From Magnaporthiopsis rhizophila (taxonomy: Eukaryota > Ascomycota > Sordariomycetes > Magnaporthales > Magnaporthaceae): DNA of 64,000 nucleotides. The stretch spans positions 54,343 through 118,342 of the forward strand of contig PYSS01000121.1 of the NCBI GenBank assembly GCA_003049465.1, read 5' to 3'. This document shows positions 56,681-64,000 of this stretch, in pieces. The stretch's first letter is position 1. The number at the start of each line of letters is the position of its first letter. The position numbers and the translations under genes are program-made. The notes under the pieces were generated by a model. It was not told where the DNA came from, searched no databases, and worked only from the letters and a program-made list of their open reading frames with translations.

Positions 56681-58142
56681 TCACCGCATCCGGCCCATTT
56701 CGTACTCATCACCCCTGCTTTCCCTCACCGCCGCGGCATGACCGTTTCCAACGTTTTCGCTGCTGCTGTTGTCCCCCGACGCCATACCCCGAGAATGGTA
56801 CTCTACTTTCACTTCCTGGATGTGTACAATGCGGTTGTCGTCGGCGTGGAAGATGCTGCGTTCTGACCAGTCGTCCCCGTGGACGTCGGCAGCCGACGGT
56901 GCTCCTGGCGCCGGACTCTTGCCAGCAAAGGGTCGGGAAAAGCTGCCGCTCGGTCGACGCCCCTTGCCGCCTACGATGGCTGTCTTGGTCCCTCCACCGT
57001 CGCCAGACGTCGTATGGTTCTCGTAGCCGCGCGATTTGCTTAAGCTGTGGCTGCCCGACACGCCCGACGATCCATAGTGGCGGCGCGTCGACCTCTTTAC
57101 GTCGCGCACCAGCACGCGCAACACAGGAATGCATGCGGCGACGATGGTCATGGCTACCTCGCAGCTGCCCCAGACGACCAGCCCGAAGCCGTCATAGGTG
57201 AAGTCACCCTTGGCCAGGGCAGGGATCTGGGCTGACTTGGCAAACGCGGTGGCGCCAGCACTGGAACAGACGAGCATTGGCTGTTAGTCATGTTTGGCAT
57301 GGTAGGTCACAGGGGGCGGGAAGGCACTGACAAAACTCCTGCACTCATGGCCACGGCCACGCCAATCTTCTCCGCGAGCTTCATCTGCAAACCCCAGATA
57401 ACTGGCCACGGCAGCATGGCCAACGTGATATCCATAAGGCCCGAGTAAATGCCCGTGAATATGCTGAAGCTGGTGTAGCCATTGCGCCAGCAGGTGCCCG
57501 GCACCTGGTCGCCACCCCAAACCTTTTCTGTCGGGTGGCACTGCAAGAAGGCCAGAATGGCGGTCATCGTCATGGTCAAATTGATTGTGGCGATAATAGT
57601 CCAAACGGTGATTTTAAGCCACCTGGATTCGGCGACGCGCAGGAGAGTGAAGGCGAAGGAGGTTTTGGACCAAACGGCGCTGAGGATGGAGAAGGTGCCA
57701 GCGATGTAGCTGTTACGGCCAATGTCGCTGATTTGCATCGGGTCGGTCGACTTGAAGACAAGGTCGCAGAGGTGGCGTCCGAATCCTCGCTTGACGTTAA
57801 TGTTCAAGATAATGCCGGCAGCAAGGAGGAAGATCTGGCGCCCGGCGCGCAGGGAGCTGTCAGCGAACGTGCATTTCGAGGCAAGGCGAGGCCAGGGGGC
57901 AGATAGGCAGGCAAGAAGGGACAAGAAACACCCACCCATGTTATCGCCAGCAGCCAGTCATCCCACCAGAATGTCCTCGATTTGACCCATTTGCAGTAGA
58001 GCCGCAGCGATAAGAACAAAAAGGCGACCGCAACCAAGACCCAGGTGATGGTTTCCGACAGCGGGCCCACGTTGTCGGCCGAGCACACACCCGTGATAGG
58101 GTCCTGGCCCGGCAGCAGCGGGACCGTGCCATTGCCGCTCAT
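56681..58142 (-). CDS. Rhodopsin-domain seven-helix membrane protein (PTH11-like)
   Basis: Exons 58142-57936, 57834-57332 and 57260-56681 give 429 aa, with phases 0 and 2 kept at the introns. There is an extracellular N-terminus of about 30 residues without a CFEM domain. The fungal rhodopsin-like domain follows: TITWVLVAVAFLFLSLRLYC, RTFWWDDWLLAITW, GFGRHLCDL, SILSAVWSKTSFAFTLLR, QCHPTEKVWGG with GTCW, MDITLAMLPWPVIWGLQMK and MSAGVFAGATAFAK. The cytosolic tail (about 290-429) is Ser/Gly-rich with acidic residues. Family members include the Magnaporthe surface-sensing receptor Pth11, but most have no known ligand. It lies about 6 kb from the telomere. Confidence 0.9.
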
Positions 58143-59301
58143 TGTTCGTTTGTCTGTCAGCCGATCCGGGACGGTCGCCGAGCTGGCCGAAAGAGGTGAC
58201 GTGACAGTGCTGAGAAGAGCGGTAGGACGGTAGAACGAGAGAGGCCGGGGTGCAGGCAAAGTGGACGGCGCGGCGAGGGTCAGTGCTTTGCGAGCGGATC
58301 CGAGCGAGGTTTAAAGGAGATAAGCACCGGCCCGATGGGCCCCTGACTTGACAGCGCTGATCTTTTGTTGTTTTTGCCTCCGACTTGGCCTCTGCGGTCG
58401 AGGAGAAATGCGACCTGCACTGTCCAGAAGCATAGACAACAAAGCGCGGACAGAATAAAGTCACAAAGCCGAACAAGGCAAAAAGAGAGACGATCGGGAT
58501 GCGGGCCACATTGCGTTATGTATCCGGCAGCGGACAGGGCAGGCAGTGTGCAGCCAAGTGGTGTGGCTCGTAGGCCCGACCCGCCCCTCTGGCACCGAAG
58601 CGAGACAAGAGTTCCCACAACGGCGCAGTGAGTGATCAGGTCGGCAGCCCTTGCAGCCCATGTGGTTGCAGCTCGGGGAAACGGCGAGCCAGCGGAGACC
58701 ATCTGCGGCCAATGAAAGCCGCCGCCAGCGTTTTGGGTTGTATCTGGAAGTTCTCGATGTCTGCGCTGCTATTCTCAACGCTGGGGCAGGAAGCGTGGCT
58801 GGTGGTCAGGGGCCGGCATGCAGGGCCGGGAAGCGAGACAGGGATGTTTTTGGAATGGGACCAACAAACAAGGCTCGGCCCAGACACGGCAGGGCTAGGG
58901 AGGAATCCTCGTCTTGTGCCAAAATGGACAGGGCACAGGGTGCTAGCGCCAAGGAGCCAATAACAGGAGGAGGAGGGTTATGGCACGATGGAGAATAAGA
59001 CCTGGAATGGGAAAGTCTGGATGCGTCCTTTTGAACCAAATTACGGAATTATGTAAAAGCATGCAGGGTTGGGCACTTTTGGCCCCATGTTTGCTGCATG
59101 GAAAAATTCCCTCGCAGTTATGGGATGAAAGCGAGGCAGGCAATCTCGGCAGCCCCATAATCGTAAAGGAGGATCCGGCTCCCTGTGCGTGACAAGCTGT
59201 GACAGCATTTTCAGACAGGGAGGAAAAGCTTAATTAGCGACGGAAAAAAGTCGACGAAAAGGAAAAATAAAACAGAGAAAAGGCGAGGAGTAGCCTGTAT
59301 G
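58143..59301. other. Intergenic
   Basis: 5' flank of the rhodopsin-domain gene. No gene seen, and no clear RIP-like decay. Confidence 0.5.
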
Positions 59302-59604
59302 CTAATTCGGCGAGGGTAGCTCCGGGACGCCACATTGAGCGAGATTTAAAGTCACGTTAGATGTGTAAAAAAACAGCACGTCATCCTCCCTGGGCCGAAG
59401 TGTGTGTGGGTCGAGCCGTCGCTTAAGGTGGGCTGACACAAACTTATTATCGAATGCCACCTGCGAACCATGGGCAAAAAAGCAACGTACTTTGCTGCTT
59501 TCCGCTTTTCCAGTCCGATTAAAACCAACTGTCAGGCCGCCAAAGCAATACAAAAGGGAAAGGGTGCTGAGGAAGAGAGCGAGCGTGGCAGCGTTTACTT
59601 TTAT
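59302..59604 (-). pseudogene. Remnant of a small secreted protein gene lacking its ATG
   Basis: The minus-strand frame ends at a stop at 59302 and stays open for 101 codons to an in-frame stop four codons upstream of 59604. Its first 25 residues form a near-perfect signal peptide (KVNAATLALFLSTLSLLYCF), but the codon in the start position is ATA, not ATG. A G-to-A change is what RIP produces. The remaining 75 residues hold two cysteines about 50 residues apart and short beta-like stretches. Either a dead effector-type gene, or the real start lies in an upstream exon. No family is recognised. Confidence 0.4.
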
Positions 59605-59853
59605 TTTTTCTTAGTCACTGAGTGACGTTACGAAGATTGAAATATGCGCTGTTAAACTGGCGAGTGATAAAGTAATGGCAGGCTTCCCCCGGGTGTCACC
59701 TGTGCCATTCGTTCAGCGTTAAGGGTGGGGGTAAACATTTTTAAAAAAAAAAAAAGAAAAAGAAAAAAAGAAACAAGGCAACACCAACAAGCTCGAGGTG
59801 TTCCCGTTCCATGTGTGATACGTTAATAAAAGCGACGCTGGGTAGCTTACCAC
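59605..59853. other. Intergenic
   Basis: Includes an A/G tract (59745-59775). No gene seen. Confidence 0.5.
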
Positions 59854-60252
59854 ATATGTGTTACAATCACAGGCCTTCTGCTCCTAGGGTAGGGCACCTA
59901 GGGGCGGTGTTGAGCAGTACTGGGTTGCAAGGTCGCCTTGCACGTGACCTGGGGATCTGGTAGAACAGTTATTTGTATTGCTTGCCCAAAAGGGTATTTT
60001 GGAGCTAATTTAGGTTAATTGATGCCAAGGCCTCAGTTAAAACTATTTCAATATCTGGAAGGCCCTGTCCTTTTTATATTCGGGCAACCCCCCGTACTAA
60101 CTTGAGGATTTGTGGCCTTGCAGACAGATCTAGAGATACTGCTGATGTCACGTGACTTACCACACTTCCCCGCCGCGGGGTAGAGGCGCAACGCTGGGGG
60201 TTGGCCCCAGCCCTCCTGTCCCCTCCGGGCGTAGTGCGGTCGTAATAATATG
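59854..60252 (-). mobile_element. Solo LTR with 5-bp target-site duplication
   Basis: The LTR body is 59859-60247 (389 bp) in reverse orientation. Its TGTTAC end is at 59859, and its other end, GGTCGTAATA, is one base away from the expected TAACA. It is flanked on both sides by the direct repeat ATATG (59854-59858 and 60248-60252), the expected target duplication of a retrotransposon. No internal region remains, so this is a solo LTR left by recombination. It is related to the LTR at 61758-62276 on the other strand. Confidence 0.85.
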
Positions 60253-60985
60253 GCATAAAAACATATAGGAGAAAAGGAAGGGAAAAAAAGGAGTGGAAGA
60301 ATAAAAGGAAAATATTAAAAAAATTAAAAGAAAGAACCAGGTTGAAGTAAGGAAGGGAGGAAGAAACGAATGACTTGAAGCAAATTAACACATTTATATA
60401 CATATAATCGTGTTGGGTCGGGTGTATTATTTAAGTCCGTGCCGGTGATGTGAGCAAGCTTTAAATAGCAAAGTGTAAACTTAATAACTTGCGGCGGAAC
60501 TCCGGCAAGCTGAAAATAACAAAGCGTGAACTTAATGCTATTAGCATGAAACGTTCAGACCCATAACTAACGCCACGGCCCGCTTTCAAAACGGTACATT
60601 TAATAAACTTACCCTTATAAAAGTGTGATATCCTTTCACCGCCGCCAGGCGGTGAAAGAATTGAGTAAAAAACCAACGAAAAATGAAGCGATATAAAGCT
60701 TAACATGACTTGAGGTTGCAGCGGTGTTACCAGGCCTGCACAGTCCGTAAGTCGTTTTACTTGCCCATTTAAAGCATCGCTTAAATAACTTTCAAAACTT
60801 TTAATAAGTATAAAGAGAACGCATCCCATTCCTTTTTTTCTTTCGGTTCAACCTTTACTATCACGCTTTCTTTGGTTCCTTTTTTATTATCATTCATTTC
60901 CACTTTGTCAGTTTCCTTTGGGTCTCTTTTCATTTGATCTCATTCTCGTTTCTTACTTCTCCGTTTTTAAACAACCATTATCAAC
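60253..60985. other. AT-rich upstream region of the subtelomeric secreted gene
   Basis: A and T dominate. It contains a 22-bp near-direct repeat (about 60464-60486 and 60515-60537), a perfect 11-bp inverted repeat (60633-60658), and a TTC/TTT-rich leader (60830-60980) immediately before the ATG. Confidence 0.6.
60633..60658. promoter_or_regulatory. Perfect 11-bp inverted repeat upstream of the secreted gene
   Basis: CTTTCACCGCC and GGCGGTGAAAG surround a 4-base loop GCCA. GC-rich arms in an AT-rich setting suggest a protein-binding palindrome or transcript hairpin; no function is known. Confidence 0.4.
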
Positions 60986-61528
60986 ATGCAGCTCTCCCGG
61001 GTCTTCCAGCTAATCGCCGCCATCGTGGCTTTCAGCGCCCCGGCGCTCGCGCAATCCGCCGCCGATGCCAACGCCAACGCCGGCCTCTCCACCCGGAGCA
61101 GCCCCGCCCACGGCGAGGCTGGCCACGTCCACATTGCCGGTGATGAGCTCGTTGCCCGCACAGTTGGCAGCGACGAGGAGCTCGCCAAACGCACTAGCAT
61201 CCTGCCCCGCGACATAGTTCAGGAAGCAGCTAAGTTCGAGGTCGCTTCCATTCCCGAAGAAGCTGCCGACGCTGCCGAGGAGTCCGCCTTGGAAACTCGT
61301 GACCCGGCGCGCAAGAAGAAGAAGAATAACAAGAAGAAGCCCGACCAGCCCGACGTATCGGACCAGCCCGATACGTCCAAGAATTGCCGGTGTGTCCCTC
61401 AGAATGCACCGAGGGGCCTTAAAGGCCTTCAAGTACTCAACGCGCGCAAGGACCCTGGCTTTTGCAACGGTTGCAACAGGTCGAAGGCCTCTTGTATATG
61501 CGGTAATGATAAGAAAGACAAGAGGTGA
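60986..61528 (+). CDS. Subtelomeric small secreted cysteine-rich protein (effector candidate)
   Basis: Single exon, 180 aa. The signal peptide is about residues 1-22 (MQLSRVFQLIAAIVAFSAPA). A pro-region of about 50 residues contains LAKR (near residue 70), a Kex2-type site; an acidic helix-prone stretch follows. A Lys-rich block (about 109-118) comes next, then a compact C-terminal domain with six cysteines (NCRC, FCNGC, SCIC). It keeps high GC and a clean frame although it is boxed in by LTR copies in inverted orientation and lies 2.4 kb from the telomere. No homologue is recognised. Secretion, processing sites and location make it a strong effector candidate; the role is inferred. Confidence 0.82.
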   Translation: MQLSRVFQLIAAIVAFSAPALAQSAADANANAGLSTRSSPAHGEAGHVHIAGDELVARTVGSDEELAKRTSILPRDIVQEAAKFEVASIPEEAADAAEESALETRDPARKKKKNNKKKPDQPDVSDQPDTSKNCRCVPQNAPRGLKGLQVLNARKDPGFCNGCNRSKASCICGNDKKDKR

Positions 61529-61757
61529 TTTCATGGGTCAGGCTCGGCGCGGGTGGGAACCGGCAATTAGTGTTGGTTTTTTGGTAAACGGTTGTTGTTT
61601 TTACACAGGCATATTTATAAACGGTGGAAAGTGACGAGAGTGGATTTTGGAATTTGCACCTGTATAAATTTCAAACCTTTACGCTCATTTTTAAATATAA
61701 AAATAGCAATACCAAAGGCTTGTCCCAAAATAAATGCTGTTTTTATTTTTTCCATAC
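61529..61757. other. 3' flank of the subtelomeric secreted gene
   Basis: AT-rich, with a polyadenylation-like AATAAA (about 61729-61734). Confidence 0.5.
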
Positions 61758-62276
61758 TGTTACGACCGCGCTACGCCCGGAGGGGACAGGAGGGCTGGGG
61801 CTAACCCCCAGCGCTATACCTCAACCCCGCGGCGGGGTAGCACGACAGGTCACATAAATTAGGTACTTACCTAATCCAGGAGGGATCTCTGGATCTGTTA
61901 CAAAGCCATAGATTCAGAAAGGATCTCTGGATCTGTTACAGAGCCACAAATCCAAAAGGGATTTTTGGATCTGTTACAGAGCCACAGATCCAGAAAGGAT
62001 TTTTGGATCTGTTACAAAACCGCAAATCCAGAAATTTAGTAGGAGGATTGCCTAATTATAAAAAGGGCAGGGTTTTTCAGGTACTAAGGTAATTTTAATT
62101 AAGGCTTTGGTATTAGTTAACCTAAATTAGCTCCAAAGTATTCCTTTGGGCAAAAAATAACAAATAATATTCTTACCAAACCCCAGATCATATGCAAGGC
62201 AACCTTGTAACCCAATATTGCTTAATACCGCCTTTAGGTGCTTTACCCTAAAAATAAAAGGCCTGTAATTGTAACA
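61758..62276 (+). mobile_element. LTR of a Ty3/Gypsy element (5' LTR)
   Basis: Starts TGTTACGACC and ends AATTGTAACA, 519 bp. The left 100 bp are GC-rich and match the inverse of the solo LTR at 60150-60247; the remainder is AT-rich. It contains four copies of a 38-bp tandem unit. Directly to its right is degraded gag-like sequence on the same strand, so it is the 5' LTR of a truncated element. Confidence 0.82.
61878..62035 (+). repeat. 38-bp tandem repeat, four copies, inside the LTR
   Basis: Each unit carries GGATCT(C/T)T(C/G)TGGATCTGTTACA-like sequence with minor changes. The solo LTR has only one diverged copy (around 60095-60135, opposite strand). Confidence 0.85.
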
Positions 62277-63199
62277 TTTTAACTGATCCTATTCAGCATT
62301 TACCGAAAATATAAACAGTAAATAATTATATTAACCGCAACTAAAAAAATCGAAACCGTTATTATTAATAATAAGGATTATAATAATCCTGCTATTATTT
62401 TAAAAGTTTTTATTAAAAAGTTCGAAAAATTTAAAAAATAGCCTAAGGTTATTTTTACTTATAAATTCCCTATTTTGGATAAATATAACAAAAAAAAAGG
62501 CAAATTTAAAACCTTTTTTACAAAATGCAAAAGTTATTTCAAATTTTATTAGGACAATTTTTAAAACGATTATTAAAAAATGGTTTATACTGCTATTTGC
62601 CTCGATAATAAAATTAAGGACTGGTTCGAGCCTATATAGGCCGATTATTTAAAAAATATAACAAATCAAACAAAGCTACCAAATTAATATTTGCGGATTT
62701 CGATAAGTTTGGGTTAAAAATTGCCAAAATATTCGGATAGATAAATAAAAAGCAAATAGCCGAAAAAAAGCTATTTTAGTTGTGCTAAAAAGGACCAATA
62801 TTTATTTATACCGCTAAATCTTAACAATTTGTTAATAAATTTAACTGGATAAAAAATACCAAAATATTTCAGTTTTATTAAAGATTAAAAAATAATGTAA
62901 AGGATAAATTAGCCAAGGAAAAAAGGCCTAAAAATTTTGTTAATTATATTACCAAAAGCATTTATATTAATAATAGGCTATATAAATAATGCCTGGAAAA
63001 AAAGCCTTAGCAACCCCAGCTAACACGATAAAATAATAAGGCAAACCAGAAAAAAGCCAAATAATAATAATTTATTATGCATGGAATGCATTTAGGGCTT
63101 ATGGATTTATTTGCAAAGGCTATGCACCCCTAGTAGAAAAAAAAACAGAACGGGAAACAGAAATATGTTAAATAGCAAAATGCTAAAAATGAAGGGTGT
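62277..63199 (+). pseudogene. RIP-degraded Ty3/Gypsy gag region
   Basis: Extremely AT-rich with many TAA/TAG stops where Gln, Arg or Trp codons would be expected. Despite this, conserved gag segments are readable on the plus strand (for example FKTFFTKCKSYF, DWFEPI, NNVKDKLAKEKRP and the start of a basic tail), in the order of fungal Ty3/Gypsy capsid proteins. No protease, reverse transcriptase or integrase follows, so the element is cut short. It is non-functional. Confidence 0.75.
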
Positions 63200-63564
63200 T
63201 GTTACAATCACAGGCCTTCTGCTCCTAGGATAGGGCACCTAAGGGCGGTATTGAGCAGTACTGGGTTGCAAGGTCGCCTTGCAACGAGGTCTGGGGTCTC
63301 AGTAAAACAGTTATCTGTTATTGCTTGCCCAAAGGGGTGCTTTGGAGCTAATTTAGGTTAACTAATGCCGAAACTTCAGTTAAGGTTTAATTAATACAAT
63401 AGAAAACCCTCCCTTATATACCCAAAATTTCCTTATTATGCCCGTGCTATATTTGTTATATTTATAACAAACATATTATTATGTTATATTTGCTATATTC
63501 GTAACAAATATATTATTTGTGTTTAGGTAAATGCCTAATTATTTAATTTTTTGTGCTAGCTTGG
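63200..63564 (-). mobile_element. LTR-derived subtelomeric repeat, copy 1
   Basis: Starts TGTTACAATCACAGGCCTTC in reverse orientation and matches the solo LTR closely for about 80 bases and more loosely to 63400. It then diverges into TATA-rich repeats ending AGGTAAATGCCTAATTAT. Confidence 0.75.
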
Positions 63565-63909
63565 TGTTACAAACGGTTCTCTGCTCCTAGGGTAGGGTAC
63601 GCTAGGAAAGGTATTAAGCAGTATAGTTTCCACAAGATCGCCTTGTGCTGGGGATTGCATAATAACAAAAGTTTCGATTGCTTACCCAAAGGGATGCCTT
63701 GGAGCTAATTTAGATTAACTAATACCAAAGCCTCAGTTACAAATTATCTAATACAGTAAAAAACCTTTACCTTATATATCTATAATTCCTCCGTGCCAAA
63801 CCTATGCTATATTTATTATATTATATAGCGAATATATTATTATATTATATCTGTTATATTATATAACAGATATATTACCTGTATTTAGGTAAATGCCTAA
63901 TTATATAAC
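63565..63909 (-). mobile_element. LTR-derived subtelomeric repeat, copy 2
   Basis: A more diverged, tandem copy of the preceding repeat (TGTTACAAACGGTTCTCTGC ...). It ends with the same AGGTAAATGCCTAATTAT motif, directly joined to the telomere. Confidence 0.72.
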
Positions 63910-64000
63910 TTAGGGTTAGGGTTAGGGTTAGGGTTAGGGTTAGGGTTAGGGTTAGGGTTAGGGTTAGGGTTAGGGTTAGGGTTAGGGTTAGGGTTAGGGT
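63910..64000 (+). repeat. Telomere (TTAGGG)n
   Basis: About 15 uninterrupted TTAGGG units run to the end of the window, the canonical telomere of filamentous ascomycetes. The G-rich strand reads 5' to 3' outward, as expected for a right chromosome end. Confidence 0.99.

Noticed and set aside
60074..60829. Minus-strand frames over the solo LTR and AT-rich leader
   Set aside because: They overlap the LTR or low-complexity AT-rich DNA and encode Phe/Ser/Leu-rich strings without signal or domain.

Overview
The window is the end of a chromosome of a filamentous ascomycete (Pezizomycotina, most likely Sordariomycetes). The evidence is short spliceosomal introns with GTRNGT donors and CTAAC/CTGAC branch sites, many secreted and cell-wall proteins, typical fungal families (WSC, AA7 oxidase, rhodopsin-domain receptor, Rtt106, Yvh1, Vfa1), C-to-T (RIP-like) decay of a retrotransposon, and about 15 TTAGGG repeats at the right edge. 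Species cannot be fixed from sequence alone.

Layout. 1-6.3 kb: a possible gene tail, a secreted CBM18-AA7 oligosaccharide oxidase, a hydratase/decarboxylase-family enzyme and a LURP-one/tubby-like protein with a GC-AG intron. 6.4-10.5 kb: a tRNA-Gly, a small cysteine-rich secreted protein, a mitochondrial calcium uniporter (MCU), and an antisense small membrane-protein ORF overlapping the MCU 3' end. 11.5-17.7 kb: three diverged paralogues of a fungal C2H2-like family. 18-19.9 kb: a siderophore-type N-acyltransferase. 20.7-21.8 kb: a secreted protein made largely of Ser-Gly-Asp-Glu repeats. 22.4 kb: a dispersed 5S rRNA gene. 22.7-34.1 kb: extracellular functions, namely a GPI-type WSC wall protein, an M14 carboxypeptidase, a secreted inorganic pyrophosphatase, an aldo/keto reductase and an A1 aspartic protease. 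34.4-46.3 kb: housekeeping and regulation, namely RTT106, argininosuccinate lyase, VFA1, YVH1 and a large C2H2 transcription factor.

46.3-55.2 kb is a 9-kb stretch with no convincing gene, lying upstream of the transcription factor. 55.2-58.1 kb holds a small secreted protein and a seven-helix rhodopsin-domain (PTH11-like) protein.

The last 5 kb are subtelomeric: a start-less remnant of a small secreted gene, a solo LTR with a perfect 5-bp target duplication, an intact small secreted cysteine-rich gene, an LTR followed by a RIP-degraded Ty3/Gypsy gag region, two LTR-derived tandem repeats, and the telomere. The intact secreted gene sits between LTR copies in inverted orientation, a layout typical of fast-evolving effector loci.

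Exon boundaries were worked out by hand from splice signals, reading-frame phase and protein-family continuity. Function calls rest on recognised motifs, not on database searches.
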